A stretch of 64,000 nucleotides of DNA from an uncultured Saprospiraceae bacterium (GTDB taxonomy: Bacteria > Bacteroidota > Bacteroidia > Chitinophagales > Saprospiraceae), in contig CAKZQC010000001.1 of the NCBI GenBank assembly GCA_937139495.1, positions 1-64,000 on the forward strand, in the 5' to 3' direction. Position numbers and translations under genes: made by a program. Below are positions 52,101-60,906 of the stretch, in pieces (the stretch's first letter is position 1; each line of letters opens with the position of its first letter). Below the pieces are notes generated by a model. That model saw only the letters and a list, made by a program, of their open reading frames with translations, had not been told where the DNA came from and ran no database searches.

Positions 52101-54980
52101 CTAGATCTAGATGCTGATAATGATGGGATTTTGGATATAGAAGAAGCTGGTGGAACGGATGCGGATAGAGACGGAATTGAAGATAATTTTGTCGATACGG
52201 ATAACGATGGTTTCAACGATGCAGTAGATGGTGACCCAACCAATGTCCTAGCAGTAGGAAGTGATGTAGCAGGAGCGAATACCGCCAATGCAACAACACT
52301 AACTGGAGAGGATCCTGATAATGATGGAAAACCAAATAGTTATCCAAACGATAACCAAGACGGTGATAACAACCTAAATTTCTTGGATATAGATGCCGAT
52401 AACGATGGTATTGTTGATAATACAGAAGGTCAACCTACACTTAACTATATTGCACCAACAGGAGGTGATGCTGATGGTGATGGTATAGATGATGCATACG
52501 ATAGTGATGATGTAGCCTTTGGTGGTGTTGGCTCAGGTATAGTGCCAGAAAATACAGATGGAACCGATAATCCAGATTATTTGGATTTGGATACGGACAA
52601 CGATGGCGAACCAGATACAATTGAAGGACACGATACGAATGGAGATGGTGTTGTTAATGGAGCAGATGCACCAATAACAGCTAATACAGGTCTATCGGGA
52701 GGAACAGCTGATATAGACGGTGACGGTTTGTTGGACGGTTATGATAATAACACGGCTAGTACTGATGCAACGAATACAGGCTTGAATCCGAATAGTCATC
52801 CAGATGTAGATGTGCCAGCAACACCAGAAAGAGACTGGAGAGAAGGCAATAAGACCTATGCTATCAATGACGTGAATACCACACCAGTAGGTGTATCGGT
52901 AAACGGACAAGTATTGACGAATGACCTAGATGTAGAAGGTAACACCACATCAGTAACAAGTATCACAGTAGATACAGACGGTGATGGTGTACCAGAAACA
53001 GTAGCAGGAATCAATACTATCGTAACTACTGGGGGAGTAAACGAAGATGGAACACCAAACGGAAGTGCAGGAACAATTGTACAGAATGGAGATGGTACCT
53101 ATACCTTTACGCCAACAGCAGGATTTGTAGGAGAAGTGACTTACAGCTATACTACTTGTGATGATGGAACACCAGTAGCGTGTGATGTTGCGACAGTAAC
53201 GATAGATGTAGTACCAAGACCAACGACTACCAACGGAACCGTTATAGCCACACCAGATGTGAACATAACCAACCAAGGGGTACCGGTAAGTGGTAATGCA
53301 CTAGCAAATGATACCGATCCTGATGGCGATAATATTATTATCACAGCAGTACAGATAGATACGGACGGCGATGGAGTAGTAGATGCACCAGTGGCAGTCG
53401 ATGTATCGACACCAATCGCAGGGAAAGATGCGAATGGTAACCCAGTTACAAACGCTGGTAGCTTGACGCAAAATGGGAATGGTACGTATGTGTTCACACC
53501 GAATCCAGACTTTATTGGAGTCGTAGAATACATCTATACGGTTTGTGACAACGCAACACCAATCAATTGTAGGGATACAAAAGTAACAATTGATGTATTG
53601 CCAACAACAACAGCTAATAGTACCAATGCAAACGATGATGAAGAGACGGTCGAAAAAGGACAAACCTTAACAGACAATGTCTTAACAAATGATTCTGATG
53701 TAGAAGGAGATAACCAAAACTTAGGAGTAACATTAGTAAGCGGACCGACCAACGGAACGTTAGTATTGAATCCTGATGGTAGCTATACATACACACCAAT
53801 AGATCCCAACTTTGTCGGAAACGATGAGTTTGTATATAGTGTGTGCGATGATGGAAGTCCAGTAGCTTGTGATACGGCTACAGTCTATGTTACGGTATTA
53901 GATGTGAATAGAGATTACAGTGAAGTAGGTCCTTACGGAACAGCCGCTCACAGAGGTCTAACAGATACGAATAGTGACAACATACCAGAAGGTACCAACG
54001 ATATTTGGTTAGGAAACCAAGTGAACTTTGAAGAAGATGTGCAGGCAGTAGATAACTTTGATGATGCAATGAGCGTAGGAACAGGAGCAGGAGACTTCCC
54101 AGACGAAGCGCTAGCTGGACAGACGTACAATGTAGAAATTGATGTGAATAGTACAGATGCACAAGCTGCAATTAATTACGGTATGTGGATAGATTGGAAC
54201 AACGATGGTGTCTATGATGACTTCTTCACAGGAGTAATTGCGACAGCAGGAGGAACAACTCCAAGTACGGCAACAGTAGCGGTAACAGTTCCCGCTAGTT
54301 TCAGTGGAACAACTACGGTAAATGCACGCTTGAGAACAAGCTTAGAAGCTTTTGCAGCAGGAGATGCAGTAGGCACTCGTACGAATGGAGAAGTAGAAGA
54401 CTACGAAGTAGTAGTAGTAGATTTACCAGTAGAATTGTTAAGCTTCACCGCTCGCTTACAAGACAAGAACGTAGGTGTCTTGGATTGGGTGACGGCAACG
54501 GAAATAAACAATGCAGGATTTGAAATAGAACACGCATTGCCAAGTACAGGAGCACCAATCTTCCAGAAGATTGCTTATGTACAAGGAGCAGGAACGACAG
54601 TAATACAGCAAGCGTACCAACTACAAGTAGCTGATTTGGTGTCAGGAGTACATTACTTCCGCCTCAAGCAGGTGGACTTTGATGGTACGGCTACTTATTC
54701 TGAAGTACGTGCCTTGGTCGTAGAAGAAAAAGCGATCGACATGATTGTATATCCGAATCCAGCAATTAATCAGACAACAATTGATTTAGGTCAAATGGTG
54801 GAAGGTAAAATCAAGGTGCAGGTATATGACAATATTGGACAACTAGTAATTAGTCAAATCGAAGCTGATGCACAGTACATCGACTTGAATACAGACAAAC
54901 TAGCAGCAGCAACCTACACCGTGAAAGTAACCACTGCACAAGGTGCAAGAGTTAGTAAGTTGATTATAAGTAGAGACTAA
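40200..54980 (+). CDS. Giant secreted adhesin-like protein B: unique N-terminus, TSP3 arrays, GEVED domain, T9SS tail
   Basis: The product has 4,926 residues (above 500 kDa). Layout: signal peptide 1-23 (ending VGLQAQ); a large unique Cys-containing region to about 1568 built of beta-sandwich modules with DUF11-like traits; TSP3 block one (about 1572-2407); a unique beta-sandwich insert (about 2408-2625, [10 protein letters not shown] to [12 protein letters not shown]); TSP3 block two (about 2627-4217); three cadherin-like modules (about 4218-4567); GEVED (about 4569-4741); linker; and a T9SS tail (about 4846-4926, [10 protein letters not shown] to SKLIISRD). Everything from 49227 to 54728 equals giant protein A; the N-terminal 3,000 residues and the tail differ. 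I infer a second T9SS-exported surface adhesin offering a different head on the same stalk. A homologous terminator follows. Confidence 0.9.
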   Translation: MKFLKLHIFSVLFFLAQVGLQAQINNPGYKVDQASSDVEVCQNSSVNQFTVTAKKSTLDNFEMTLNFPPGVNYSVGSAVITGGTIGYTITEIDITNLNAPVLGISNGGNPTINWGVGHQVIFTVARDADCPAAQHAIAGNTFKDTVGIAYEDGGVVTNAEDNNPFYAPYNCDYASLSILTIPVVSTTVGRPETRDITIRQGGNGCTNSFEYFVVIGSDINDYEFMYGATLLAPHTATPNGLGTADTLFYTVDLSAAPYAGTVGNGDNCYDNGEDIIFTESFSTGGCNNVTVRHHAQWGCDGQLCQEASPQTGAVNFVNGVPVLTLTVPSGATNEELCDTMTHTVRITNTGSATNPAGGAVALDVAVIFGLGSNGSPIATPSNNTLWGSDFRGTRFWDNFRIGGTPVADSALYYNNSVGNSRGFAAYLRENFLTTDPDGPGGLDDIDGDGYFDDLAAGESFDVSFDFWIDPRENCGEGRFDYMVWEHKYFDVTFRDQCLQLRPPVRVDLGYRNIIRDYLNSTTESFPTDIYDGENLTIGVKPHFYNNGYLCEGEPMFTSSKATWSMELTVPAGLDTMVGVMTDADLAAYNPTITKVGNKIIYTLDRYVFDTLNFPLTFDCAQYSGPQVMNIPYTTHYFCGTPGVDTCFYREVHCGSVDIAIHCPGPCTGPVTFQFDANRTTPGYTDGTKTTLVTLDPAIHDTKVYNPFDTMLVRSGAYIADTALSTLLFDIELTLPNGGTDLLTFLNGEVIIDDISSGLGRQTFVLDGMAANLTNVSGNNYVYTVDVSRYTDSVSTTFLYGGEDGSAVYTRDSVWINVRFAVGDNFTAETLHEISPLRGEHYTFVANGDRKACDNLGDKAFYTKVSFRPSSSAPNVQGCNTTRPNFYITHGSVSGDNHPNEYRAPMYWDSTALTLPSYFIPGTNITFTDAVGNPLPNSINGDVLTIYRPVGHADRDKRTTYYPRFNADIIATCETPEVTRLEGVVHFKEYAYHPDASVHVDRALSTATNVTFIPPTWAFQALTPVRDGVEDSVSWDIELCNTTANTDVDYNWLLIEPQPNIVIAAIYDVSTGSEVPLVFNTVNDSTFVELGGLTRADCQEVRIYATYGDCSAQTLVVRHGWDCVAYPTDYSTKTSACYRTVNLVVDPKPSEVQLSVVQQPTTTQSLCVDTTFIIELNSAQLADLVNPSFEITGITGVSFTSVEVEYPKNSGNIETLTPTMLTNKAVIDLLDHSVIGGLQAIKGTSTTSTPDERKVVIELTTQFGCGFASNTSLAFAAKADRPCGEPATGNGVEVKSTPIQISGTTNTYEAFIGITIAPDTVTSCSAPTNVRVQTTIIGGTTSNTDTTAVELPVGVTYDLGSFACTSPTCPTSIEVDTFNGYERLRFAYPAGVATGTTLDYSFDIIGSPSGGCSPTENIEIKSYVQINGLTCGGTACGPIRVVTGESSETITIEKPSLVINNMTGFSAENLNGSQDYTLAFDIINNGTSANAGLAIDYYCADAAGNPIGTSIGSSNTVVSIANGETITHSTDFTAPASCNNIDGIAAIIVPGGGNQCMCDTVSFSFPRVSDMALLNLDQDNDGIPDVNETYAGDHDNDGVADYEDADFCAANFQGVNGWNCATQGLPDPDDDLDGDGIANYLDSDFPLCGSLVSGVCSSLDFDGDGIVNHLDLDADNDGIPDLVEVGGVDTDGNGVADDLTDTDGDGIVDAYDNNDTDGPLGTTPCSPERGCIADLSTSILFDADQDGTTDNKRDADADALPNYLDLDADNDGIPDVVEAGGTDVNGDGRADGYADTDNDGFNDVVDGDVGNDGIAENTANVLQSTGTDTDNDGEPNSYPEGDTDGDGVLDQLDLDADNDGIPDVVEAGGTDENGDGRADNYVDADNDGFNDVVDGDPTNALAVGSDIAGANTTNALQLTNEDTDNDGEPNGYPEGDTDGDGVLDHLDLDADNDGIPDVVEAGGTDENGDGRADNYTDADNDGFNDVVDGDPTNALVVGTDTPGANTANAQQITGADTDNDGKPNSYPEDDNDGDGLPNQLDLDADNDGIPDVVEAGGTDVNGDGRADNYVDADNDGFNDVVDGDPTNVLAVGSDAAGANTANATTPTGADTNNDGVPNNYPNDDFDNDGILNQLDLDADNDGILDIVEANGTDTNGDGQEDNYVDIDNDGFNDVVDGDPTNALALGSDIAGANTTNATTLTGADTNGDGMPNFYPNDNQDGDNNLSFLDIDADNDGIVDNTEGQPTATYIAPLGADADGDGIDDAYDNDDANFGGAGSGITPENTDGIDSPDYLDLDTDNDGEEDGVEGHDTNGDGIINGSDNPVASTGQSGGTTDTDGDGLLDGYDNNIGSTDPTNTGLNPNSHPDVDGRSSERDWREALDSDGDGLGDNVDLDDDNDGIPDTEEDLCKTAFTFDLGPEGWFTLNNNTTVASNPASHSLDAVTRNIGCPVQITGASNANIAGASPTNSNYLVDADPTGGITFTRSPNLGGVDYSSFLGGTMLYDLYNYRVGFTGNPNWLNNDPSHGSARMEILITNTTGGSIRFLRDLTPAELSNWENGIWNTFPATFDDASWSGSQADLEAVLSDVQNISIRVENIGGGDTGNCSDVEYYALDNVVFRAIGNITCADADGDGIPNSLDLDSDNDGIADIVEAGGTDTNGDGRVDDIIGNALINDTDGDGLDDRYDANNGGTDIANADTDGDGVPDVFDLDADNDGIPDVVEAGGTDENGDGRADNYVDTDNDGFNDVVDGDVGNDGVTENIANVLQTTGADTDGDGVPNSYPEDDNDGDGLPNQLDLDADNDGIPDVVEAGGTDENGDGRADSYVDADNDGFNDVVDGDPTNALVVGTDTPGANTANAQQPTGADTDNDGVPNSYPEDDNDGDGLPNQYDLDADNDGISDVVEAGGTDANGDGRADNYVDADNDGFNDVVDGDPTNALALGSDVAGANTANVTTPTGADTDGDGVPNSYPEDDNDGDGNLDQYDLDADNDGIPDVVEAGGTDENGDGRADNYTDTDNDGFNDVVDGDVGNDGIAENTANAQQLTGADTDNDGEPNSYPEGDTDSDGVLDQYDLDADNDGIADVVEAGGTDANGDGRADNYVDADNDGFNDVVDGDPTNALVVGTDTPGANTANATTPTGADTDGDGVPNSYPEDDTDSDGILDQYDLDSDNDGIPDVVEADGTDENGDGRIDNYIDNDNDGFNDVVDGDPTNTLVVGSDINGANTANALQLTNEDTDNDGEPNGYPEGDADGDGILNQLDLDSDNDGIADVVEANGVDRNGDGRADGYVDTDGDGYNDVLDADPNNTLAVGNDGAGINSGQSIQLTGPDTDGDGRPNTYPEDDTDNDGIRNQLDLDADDDGILDILEAGGTDLNRDGQEDNYVDVDGDGFNDNVDGDPDNSLATSDDSPDTNLANVTTITGIDANNDGKPDNYPTDNSDNDIFYDFLDIDADNDGIVDNTEAQATFAFIAPADLDDDNDGIDNAYDTDNANFGGNGSGLIPENTDGTDNPDYIDLDTDNDGEPDTIEGHDTNGDGVVDGNDTPFSNTGLPGSSLDVDRDGLLDGYDNNNLNPDATNIGLSPSRHPNADGQTPERDWREKLLNLDQDNDGTPDIVEAYSGDADNDGTPDYEDADFCAANFQGVNGWNCGTDGLPDPDGDMDGDGVPNFQDTDFPNCGGIVNGVCITFDGDADGIPNHLDLDADNDGIPDVVEAGGTDTDGDGQVDDLTDTDGDGLADIVDNNDTDGPEGTTPCSPQTSCLQNSSTSNLFDTNNDGTTDKTNDTDGDGVIDALDLDADNDGIPDVVEAGGTDEDGDGRADNFVDTDSDGFNDVVDGDVGNDGTAENTANALQLTGVDIDNDGQPNSYPEGDTDGDGILDQLDLDADNDGIPDVVEAGGTDINGDGRADNYTDADNDGFNDVVDGDVGNDGIAENTANALQLTGPDTNNDGMPDTYPNDDLDGDGIRNQLDLDADNDGILDIEEAGGTDADRDGIEDNFVDTDNDGFNDAVDGDPTNVLAVGSDVAGANTANATTLTGEDPDNDGKPNSYPNDNQDGDNNLNFLDIDADNDGIVDNTEGQPTLNYIAPTGGDADGDGIDDAYDSDDVAFGGVGSGIVPENTDGTDNPDYLDLDTDNDGEPDTIEGHDTNGDGVVNGADAPITANTGLSGGTADIDGDGLLDGYDNNTASTDATNTGLNPNSHPDVDVPATPERDWREGNKTYAINDVNTTPVGVSVNGQVLTNDLDVEGNTTSVTSITVDTDGDGVPETVAGINTIVTTGGVNEDGTPNGSAGTIVQNGDGTYTFTPTAGFVGEVTYSYTTCDDGTPVACDVATVTIDVVPRPTTTNGTVIATPDVNITNQGVPVSGNALANDTDPDGDNIIITAVQIDTDGDGVVDAPVAVDVSTPIAGKDANGNPVTNAGSLTQNGNGTYVFTPNPDFIGVVEYIYTVCDNATPINCRDTKVTIDVLPTTTANSTNANDDEETVEKGQTLTDNVLTNDSDVEGDNQNLGVTLVSGPTNGTLVLNPDGSYTYTPIDPNFVGNDEFVYSVCDDGSPVACDTATVYVTVLDVNRDYSEVGPYGTAAHRGLTDTNSDNIPEGTNDIWLGNQVNFEEDVQAVDNFDDAMSVGTGAGDFPDEALAGQTYNVEIDVNSTDAQAAINYGMWIDWNNDGVYDDFFTGVIATAGGTTPSTATVAVTVPASFSGTTTVNARLRTSLEAFAAGDAVGTRTNGEVEDYEVVVVDLPVELLSFTARLQDKNVGVLDWVTATEINNAGFEIEHALPSTGAPIFQKIAYVQGAGTTVIQQAYQLQVADLVSGVHYFRLKQVDFDGTATYSEVRALVVEEKAIDMIVYPNPAINQTTIDLGQMVEGKIKVQVYDNIGQLVISQIEADAQYIDLNTDKLAAATYTVKVTTAQGARVSKLIISRD
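44913..47420 (+). repeat. TSP3-type coding repeat array, first block of giant gene B
   Basis: Opens with the same super-unit header as in gene A ([10 protein letters not shown], then [14 protein letters not shown]) and ends with the same closing word ERDWRE. Five or six 94-codon units lie between. The protein pattern matches gene A but synonymous sites differ widely, so this block was not part of the recent 5.5-kb exchange. Confidence 0.88.
48079..52850 (+). repeat. TSP3-type coding repeat array, second block of giant gene B
   Basis: Continues after the unique insert with 94-codon units. From 49227 on it is part of the 5.5-kb direct repeat with gene A. Neighbouring units between 48300 and 49200 are very alike (for example the [12 protein letters not shown] linkers), suggesting local unit duplication. 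Confidence 0.88.
49227..54728 (+). repeat. Long direct repeat, copy B (5.5 kb)
   Basis: Second copy of 33947-39448 in the same orientation and frame. It covers the last TSP3 units, the cadherin-like modules, GEVED and the linker, and stops before the sorting tail, where the two genes have only moderate similarity. Confidence 0.9.
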
Positions 54981-55030
54981 ATCATTACTTGTATTTGACT
55001 ATTTAAATACACGCGTATAGATCAATAACC

Positions 55031-55070
55031 AGAAGGTTTTTAGGAGAAATCCTGAAAGCCTTCTTTTTTT
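55031..55070 (+). terminator. Rho-independent terminator of giant gene B
   Basis: Stem AGAAGGTTTTTAGGA / TCCTGAAAGCCTTCT with G-U pairs and a GAAA loop, then TTTTTTT. The core TTTAGGAGAAATCCT is shared with the terminator of giant gene A, so the terminators are also homologous. Confidence 0.88.
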
Positions 55071-55192
55071 GTATAAGGTATCAATATAATTGAATAAGGA
55101 CGTTTGATAGTTTGGTCGAATATTCAGTAGGTACTGTCGTAATCCGATTGTTATAATTGGTTAATATCAAGGGAATAGTAGTTTTATTTCTA

Positions 55193-55200
55193 TACCTTTG
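55193..55200 (+). promoter_or_regulatory. -7 element TACCTTTG for the M61 peptidase gene
   Basis: Exact TAnnTTTG, 36 bases before the ATG, followed by TGCC as at 40040. No clear -33 TTG at usual spacing. Confidence 0.6.
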
Positions 55201-55236
55201 TGCCAAATTTTTATGGATTCATAACAACAGACAGAA

Positions 55237-57102
55237 ATGACAAAAATGTTAATAATTGGGTTGCTTTGTGTAGCCTTCTCGAACGTGCTAACAGCACAGA
55301 CTTATGCGTACAAGGTCGACCTCAATGCAATAGAGGACGATTTGTTGGCGGTAGAACTAACGATGCCTGCCATCAAAAAAAATAAACTTAAATTCCACCT
55401 ACCTAAGATGGTACCAGGAACGTATGCCGTCTATAATTTTGGTCGTTTTGTGAGCGACTTCAAAGCATGGGACAAAGATGGAAATGAAATAGAAGTAGAT
55501 CATTCGGATGTGAATACTTGGGAAATAAAAAAAGCAAAGAAGTGTGCTAAGATTACCTATAAGGTAGAAGATACTTGGGATACCGAAAAGCCTAATGTTA
55601 TTTTTGAGCCTGCTGGAATTAATTTTGATACCGAAAACAATGTTTTTGTATTTAATAATCACGGTATTTTCGGATACTTTGAAAAATATGAAAAATTGCC
55701 TTTCAAAATTACAGTAGATAGACCTGCTAACTTATTTGGCGGAAGCGCGATGATTCGTACTGGTGGCGACGCCGATACAGATATTTTTGAAACGGGTAGC
55801 TACAATTCTCTAGTTGATAATCCGATTATGTTTGCAGCGCCTGATACGGCTATGATCAAGGTGGGCAACACCGATGTATTGATACACAACTATTCGCCGA
55901 CAGGCAAAGTGAAAGCAAGCTACTTGGTAGAAGAAATTAAGCCTATCTTGGAAGCTCAAAGACAATATCTAGGTGGTGAATTGCCTGTAGATAAATATGC
56001 TTTTTTGATTTTTCTGAATGAGCAGGGCGAAATGTATCTCTCGGGTTCTGCAGGTGCTTTGGAGCACTCTTATTCTTCTTTTTATGCCATGTTCGAAGGC
56101 GACCCTTCGGCTATTGGGCAGCAGATTAGAGATGTAGCGGCACACGAATTTTTTCATATCGTAACGCCACTTTCTATCCACTCCGAACAGATTCATGATT
56201 TTGATTTTATCAATCCTGAAATGTCTAGACACTTGTGGTTGTATGAAGGAGCTACAGAATATGCAGCACAGCACGTACAAGTCAAACAAGAGCTGGTACC
56301 AATGGAGCAATTCTTAGACGTGATGGGCGAAAAAATGCGTAATGCAGACCAATATGATCAGTCGTTGTCTTTTACGAAATTGAGCCAAACAGCACTAGAC
56401 GAAAATAAGACGCAGTATGGCAATGTGTACCAAAAAGGTGCTTTGATTACCATGTGCTTGGATTTGCAATTGCGTATCCTTTCTGATGGTGCTTATGGCA
56501 CACAAAATATGATGAGCGACCTTTCTAGTGAGTTTGGTATCAACAAGGCATTCAAAGACAAATGCTTGTTTTATGAGATTACGAAAGTAACAGGACATAA
56601 GAAAGAAATCATGAGTTTCTTTGATCGTTATGTAGCAGGAACAGAGCCGTTGCCGATTAGTTCGCTAGTGGCTCAAGCTGGTATTACTTACAAGGAAAAA
56701 GGTACTATTATGGAGCTGTCTCCTTTTGGTATTGATATGAATGGAGGGGTAACGTTGAATCCTGAACTCAAAAAAATTCAGATATTGGGTGCTGGAATTG
56801 ATGATTTTGGTGTAGATGTAATGAAGCTAGAAGATGGCGATGTATTGCACAAGTGGAATGGCGATGAATTGACGCTAGAAAGCATACAGAGCGTTTTGAC
56901 AACTTACATGATGGGTATGGAAGAAGGTCAAGAATTAGAAATCGTAGTGATGCGCAAAGACAAAGAAGGGGTCTATCAAGAAAAGACATTGACTGGAAAA
57001 CTTCAAAAAATGCCTATCGAAGTAACCCACGTTTTTACACTTGACGAAAATCCAACGCCGCAGCAACTCAAAATAAGAGAAAGCTGGTTATTGGACAAAT
57101 AA
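55237..57102 (+). CDS. M61-family metallopeptidase with PDZ-like domain
   Basis: The product has 621 residues. A signal peptide covers residues 1-20 (ending NVLTA), so it is exported. An N-terminal beta domain (about 25-190) precedes a thermolysin-like catalytic part with the zinc motif HEFFH at residues 303-307; LYEGATEYAA about 35 residues later provides the third ligand Glu. A PDZ-like region lies near the C-terminus (about 510-590), with IQILGAGIDDFG and LEDGDVLHKWNGDEL, a classic PDZ strand and loop. M61 (glycyl-aminopeptidase-like) enzymes are periplasmic or surface peptidases in Bacteroidota. No T9SS tail is seen, so a periplasmic location is likely. The 70-residue gene follows after 95 bases and may share the transcript. 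Confidence 0.92.
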   Translation: MTKMLIIGLLCVAFSNVLTAQTYAYKVDLNAIEDDLLAVELTMPAIKKNKLKFHLPKMVPGTYAVYNFGRFVSDFKAWDKDGNEIEVDHSDVNTWEIKKAKKCAKITYKVEDTWDTEKPNVIFEPAGINFDTENNVFVFNNHGIFGYFEKYEKLPFKITVDRPANLFGGSAMIRTGGDADTDIFETGSYNSLVDNPIMFAAPDTAMIKVGNTDVLIHNYSPTGKVKASYLVEEIKPILEAQRQYLGGELPVDKYAFLIFLNEQGEMYLSGSAGALEHSYSSFYAMFEGDPSAIGQQIRDVAAHEFFHIVTPLSIHSEQIHDFDFINPEMSRHLWLYEGATEYAAQHVQVKQELVPMEQFLDVMGEKMRNADQYDQSLSFTKLSQTALDENKTQYGNVYQKGALITMCLDLQLRILSDGAYGTQNMMSDLSSEFGINKAFKDKCLFYEITKVTGHKKEIMSFFDRYVAGTEPLPISSLVAQAGITYKEKGTIMELSPFGIDMNGGVTLNPELKKIQILGAGIDDFGVDVMKLEDGDVLHKWNGDELTLESIQSVLTTYMMGMEEGQELEIVVMRKDKEGVYQEKTLTGKLQKMPIEVTHVFTLDENPTPQQLKIRESWLLDK

Positions 57103-57197
57103 GAAACTATCTGATAGCATTAGTTGTTTATAAGATATAACGTTGCAAAAAAAACTATTATCAAACAGGGCAGCAGCCCTTCAAAATAATAAAAATT

Positions 57198-57410
57198 ATG
57201 ATGGACTTTTTAACGGTATTTGGCTTAGTCCTATCAATCACATTCATTTCTTTTGTGTTGATTAATATACGCCAAATCGTAGTCGGGAAAGATTTTAGAG
57301 GGACTTGTGCCCAAAATAACCCACTGCTTAAAAACAAAATTGGAGACTGCACGGTCTGCGGAAAAACAGCAGATGAAGCTTGTAAGAATCCAGACTTACC
57401 TACGGCTTAG
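57198..57410 (+). CDS. Small membrane protein with four conserved-looking cysteines
   Basis: The product has 70 residues. One membrane helix (about 4-24, FLTVFGLVLSITFISFVLIN) is followed by a Cys-rich tail, with GTC, then GDCTVCGK, then EACKN. Short proteins of this design, often named only membrane or secreted protein, are widespread in Bacteroidota. The layout (helix, then a four-Cys motif) resembles NqrM (DUF539), which helps place iron into the Na+-translocating NADH:quinone reductase. The likeness is by eye, and no nqr genes are in this window. It may share a transcript with the M61 gene. A bidirectional terminator follows. Confidence 0.72.
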   Translation: MMDFLTVFGLVLSITFISFVLINIRQIVVGKDFRGTCAQNNPLLKNKIGDCTVCGKTADEACKNPDLPTA

Positions 57411-57432
57411 GTCGTAAGCACACCAAAAATAA

Positions 57433-57470
57433 AAAGGCTCAATATCTTGATAGATATTGAGCCTTTATTT
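57433..57470. terminator. Bidirectional terminator between convergent genes
   Basis: A 14-base perfect stem (AAAGGCTCAATATC with GATATTGAGCCTTT) and six-base loop. T-rich sequence follows on the plus strand (ATTTTTT) and on the minus strand (TTTTATTTTTGG). Serves the small membrane protein gene and the TlpA-like gene. Confidence 0.88.
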
Positions 57471-57490
57471 TTTAGAACTTGTTCCGTTGG

Positions 57491-58900
57491 TTATTCGCCA
57501 AACAAACGAGCTAGTGTTGCTTCTAGTGATGCTCCACGCAGCTTTGTCGCTATGATATTACCTTCTCTGTCCACCAATACGGTATGAGGAATACCTCGTA
57601 CGCCATAAGGCTTCGATAGCTCAGAACTCCAACCTTTGAGGTCGCTGACGTGCGTCCACGTCAAATTATCTTTAGCAATCGCTGCTTTCCAGTTTTCTTT
57701 TTTGGTGTCGAGTGATACACCCAATATTTCAAAACCTTTACTTTTGTACTTATTGTACAATTTGACTACGTGTGGATTTTCTCTACGACAAGGACCGCAC
57801 CAACTCGCCCAAAAATCAATCAAGACGTATTTGCCGCGCATTTGGCTCAAGTTTTTGGTGATGCCTTCAGGATTGGCACCCGAAATTTCTGGAGCTGCTT
57901 CTCCTTGTCCAGCAGGGCCTTTGAGTTTGGTGGTTTGTTCGGCAATGAAGTTGTCCAACATTTGGTAATCTCCCTTGTACTGCTTGCTGTACATGGCAGA
58001 ATAACGCAAAAACAATGGTGCACTCGTACTCATTGTACCCAACATCAACCCTACGAGAGTCGGCTTATGATTCTTGTTGCTGTCAGGGACTTGGCTCAAG
58101 AAGGTATCCAAATATAGTTGCTGTTGTTCTTTCTGCAAATTCATTTGAGTGACCGCTCTTGCGTAATTCTTGACATTCTCATAATAGAAAGGCAAACTAG
58201 AATAAGTACTATCGGTCAAGTTAGTAAACTGAAAAAAGGAATTCGCAAAATAAGCTCCTTCTGTCTCTCCGTCTGCACCATTGTTTTGGTAGCTCTGGAA
58301 CGTATTCAGTGCCATGATACGAGCCAATTCAGATTTGGCAGTAGTGAGCGAATCCAGTCTATCTTTTTTTGTTTTGTCCTCAATGGCTAGCTTTTTGCTA
58401 ATCTTGTTGAGCTCTTCTTCGTTGCCTTTGTTTTGAGCGTAGCTCGTTAGCAAGGTCGTCAAATATTGATTGTCGCGCTGTATGGTCTGCATCAATTGCT
58501 CATACTGCAAGTTCAATTTCGACTCTACCACTTTGGTCATACCTATCTGTGGTACATCACCACTCAATTTGACCATAGATTCCGTGCCCAACAAGATAGG
58601 TTTGAGGTCGCCGAGCGATTCGCCAATATAATACATACCACGAGGCAAGCCTTTTTGCTCTACAAACGTATAGGTTTTCATGCCATCGACGAGCTTAGCA
58701 GTCGTCAAGGCTACTTGATTGACCTGAATACCTTCCCACGCATACAAACGCAAGGTATCGGGAGCTGTCGTATCTTTGACCGTCACTTGTACCGTTATTT
58801 GGTCAGGTGCTTTGTTGGTCTCTTTGGCTGGTTTGGGTGTGCCGCAGGCACCAATAGTAATCAATATTGCCAGTAAGGCGAGGGAGGTATATTTCTGCAT
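57491..58900 (-). CDS. Lipoprotein thiol-disulfide oxidoreductase (TlpA/ResA-like)
   Basis: The product has 469 residues. The lipobox ends at Cys19 (ITIGACG). Residues 30-330 form the N-terminal part common in Bacteroidota TlpA-like proteins: a DUF4369-like beta domain (APDTLRLYAWEG, GLPRGMYYIGE) and a helical stretch. The C-terminal thioredoxin domain has the redox centre WCGPC at 367-371 (DFWASWCGPCRRENPHVV) and the cis-Pro motif GIPHTVLVD. It is predicted to sit in the periplasm on a membrane anchor and reduce or shuffle disulfides, for instance in cytochrome c maturation or envelope proteins. It has its own promoter candidate at 58965-58972. The 274 bases upstream, to 59174, hold no other gene. 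Confidence 0.9.
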   Translation of the reverse strand: MQKYTSLALLAILITIGACGTPKPAKETNKAPDQITVQVTVKDTTAPDTLRLYAWEGIQVNQVALTTAKLVDGMKTYTFVEQKGLPRGMYYIGESLGDLKPILLGTESMVKLSGDVPQIGMTKVVESKLNLQYEQLMQTIQRDNQYLTTLLTSYAQNKGNEEELNKISKKLAIEDKTKKDRLDSLTTAKSELARIMALNTFQSYQNNGADGETEGAYFANSFFQFTNLTDSTYSSLPFYYENVKNYARAVTQMNLQKEQQQLYLDTFLSQVPDSNKNHKPTLVGLMLGTMSTSAPLFLRYSAMYSKQYKGDYQMLDNFIAEQTTKLKGPAGQGEAAPEISGANPEGITKNLSQMRGKYVLIDFWASWCGPCRRENPHVVKLYNKYKSKGFEILGVSLDTKKENWKAAIAKDNLTWTHVSDLKGWSSELSKPYGVRGIPHTVLVDREGNIIATKLRGASLEATLARLFGE

Positions 58901-58964
58901 AATGCTATAGACTTAGGTGTTTTGAAAATCAACGAATAACTGCTTAGAGCGTTTTTATTTCTAC

Positions 58965-58972
58965 CAAAGATA
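58965..58972 (-). promoter_or_regulatory. -7 element TATCTTTG for the TlpA-like gene
   Basis: Exact TAnnTTTG on the minus strand, 64 bases upstream of the ATG at 58900. The nearest TTG further upstream is too close for a standard -33. Confidence 0.45.
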
Positions 58973-59174
58973 GCGAAGTTGTTACAAAATGACTAGCCAT
59001 TGCGATACGTAATATCAAAGGAAGTGTTAATAGTCCGTAAAAAAATGCTAAGCACTTTTTGTTAGGCGGAGCAGAAATCAATCCTCAAACGAATGTTCTT
59101 TTGCGGCTTATGCCGAATGTCTGAGTAGTAAAAATCAAAATATTTTTTGTAAATATGGATAGCAAAAACAATGT

Positions 59175-60137
59175 TTATTTGAATACAACATGAGCAGGGT
59201 AAGATACTGCAATTTCACAAGGGATTAATTTGCCACTTGTTATATCTACTTGTAGGTCTTCGACCGAAGTATAATCATCCATTCGCATGTGCACAGCTAA
59301 AACATTTGGAAATTCTTGTGCTACAATATTAGTCAACCAAATAGTGGTCCCCTTTTGAGATAATTCAAACTCCTGAGCACAACCGTAACAACAAAAATAG
59401 TCCCTTATCGCAATCGTTTTTTCTGCTATAATTTTCACGAAATGAAAACTATCAACATACGGTTGCATTAGTTCGTTTTCGGCAGTTTGTTCTGGAGATA
59501 CAGTTTCATGTTTTTCAAAATAGATGTCTTTAGGATTTACACTTGGCAAATCTGGAAAATCATATTCTCTAGTAGATATGTCATAAAAAAGATACCAACG
59601 ATTATTTTTGTAGGTGTAAATTTCATAAGTATTTACATTAGAGTAATCGGCTCCATCTTTTAATAAACCAACTTCATCGGTTCCATTTTTATCAATATCT
59701 CCAATGTTCTCTAACCAATGCAACCCTAATTGCCCTAGAGAATCCAGTTCGTTGATACCACTTGTTGGATTTGCCTGCAAAAAGGAGCGAATAGGGTGAT
59801 ATTCATTGCCTTGATGCCATATACTTTCTACGCCTTCAAAATACTTATTCGTTTCTTGATTAGTAGCTAATGCTACGTGCCGTTCTCTCAGTGTATCCTC
59901 TTTTCCATTGCCATCAAAGTCACCTACAATAATAAAACGATAACCCCAGACAGGAGTTGGATTGAGGTCAGATTGGTTGGTTTCTATTGTGTCAACTTTC
60001 GTAATAGATGAACTATCAACCACCTCAATAGCCTTATTTTGTTGCATAACAATGCTTGTATCATTGCAGCTACTGAGCTGCAAACAAAGCACAAAAAATA
60101 TCAAGAGGGTAAGGTAGGATGGAAGCGTGGTTTTCAT
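59175..60137 (-). CDS. Lipoprotein of unknown function with Asp-rich FG-GAP-like segments
   Basis: The product has 320 residues from the ATG at 60137 (MKTTLPSYLTLLIFF), chosen because it gives a lipoprotein signal with lipobox LSSC; the frame extends ten codons further. Two segments resemble FG-GAP/VCBS calcium-binding loops: VGDFDGNGKEDTL and NIGDIDKNGTDEVG. A cysteine pair occurs in YFCCYGCAQE. FG-GAP-like loops usually form beta-propeller blades, but only two are seen here, so a full propeller is unlikely. Function unknown; periplasmic or outer-membrane lipoprotein. It is a single gene separated from its upstream neighbour by a large palindrome. Confidence 0.78.
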   Translation of the reverse strand: MKTTLPSYLTLLIFFVLCLQLSSCNDTSIVMQQNKAIEVVDSSSITKVDTIETNQSDLNPTPVWGYRFIIVGDFDGNGKEDTLRERHVALATNQETNKYFEGVESIWHQGNEYHPIRSFLQANPTSGINELDSLGQLGLHWLENIGDIDKNGTDEVGLLKDGADYSNVNTYEIYTYKNNRWYLFYDISTREYDFPDLPSVNPKDIYFEKHETVSPEQTAENELMQPYVDSFHFVKIIAEKTIAIRDYFCCYGCAQEFELSQKGTTIWLTNIVAQEFPNVLAVHMRMDDYTSVEDLQVDITSGKLIPCEIAVSYPAHVVFK

Positions 60138-60331
60138 TAGGAGAGATGGGTTTAAGTAGGTGGACATAAATAATGGGTGTTATAAATTTACTTTAATTAC
60201 TATTGGCAGACTTGGTTACCACCTCAAAGTCTTGTTCCCAAAGAACATTGGGGGCGGTTACCAAATACATCCGCTTGATTTTTAGGCTATTTATTTAGCA
60301 TTTCAAAATATCTTTCAACCAATTTTACAAT

Positions 60332-60411
60332 GGTAGGTAGCTCCTTTTTGGGTGCTACCTTCCTCATAACCCAATAGGAAGGCAGCACCCCCCAAAAAGG
60401 AGCTACCTACC
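60332..60411. repeat. 80-base long-stem palindrome
   Basis: The left arm starts GGTAGGTAGCTCCTTTTTGG, and the right arm ends CCAAAAAGGAGCTACCTACC. Arms of about 33 bases pair with one small bulge and a loop of roughly 14 bases (CATAACCCAATAGG region). There is no T-run after the stem. It fills much of the 317-base gene-free gap 60138-60454 and looks like a REP/MITE-type mobile palindrome or a very strong processing/termination hairpin. Confidence 0.85.
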
Positions 60412-60454
60412 TCTAAATTTAAAACTTTATTTATTTTTGTCCACTTACTTAACG

Positions 60455-60883
60455 TTAATAATTCTTATCCTTCGATTGCATAAATGACATAAAGGATTTC
60501 ATGAGCATAACAATAGCCGCAAAGAAAAAGTAAGTCACTAGAATGATAATATAAATAGTTCGGTAAGGCTTCGCCTCAAATATAGAAGTGCCAGAAAGTA
60601 GCGTAGCCAAAACGCCTAAGCCGATAAAGGTAGCGACAAACGCCACTAAGGAGCGTTGTAAATATTGCCCATAATTCGGTACTAAAAGACTTTGTATGTT
60701 ATTCAATACAGAAAAAAGTAGTAGTACGGCAGCCGAAATTAACCAAATCGTAATCGATTTTTGAGCGACACCACTAGCTATGAGCATCATTACGGCAGCA
60801 CTTCCGCCAAAAGCAATTGCTTGCTGCACAGGCGAGATAATTTTTTTCCACTCAATGACAGGAATTTCATCTTTTTGACTCAT
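60455..60883 (-). CDS. Small integral membrane protein, unknown function
   Basis: The product has 142 residues from the ATG at 60883 (MSQKDEIPVIEWKKIISP). A TTG at 60961 in frame would overlap arsS and is less likely. Four hydrophobic segments are visible: about 20-37, 43-62, 78-99 and 111-131. I do not recognise the family. The start lies 23 bases after the arsS stop, indicating co-transcription. No cysteine or His-rich metal-binding motif is present, so a direct arsenic-transport role is not supported by sequence. Confidence 0.7.
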   Translation of the reverse strand: MSQKDEIPVIEWKKIISPVQQAIAFGGSAAVMMLIASGVAQKSITIWLISAAVLLLFSVLNNIQSLLVPNYGQYLQRSLVAFVATFIGLGVLATLLSGTSIFEAKPYRTIYIIILVTYFFFAAIVMLMKSFMSFMQSKDKNY

Positions 60884-60906
60884 AATGTATATAGGATTGA
60901 AGAAAA

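Noticed and set aside
33947..54728. Long direct repeats considered as a composite transposon or insertion sequences
   Set aside because: No transposase, terminal inverted repeats or target duplications; repeat ends lie inside reading frames.
57636..58117. Plus-strand frames overlapping the TlpA-like gene
   Set aside because: The minus-strand gene has lipobox and WCGPC motifs over its full length.
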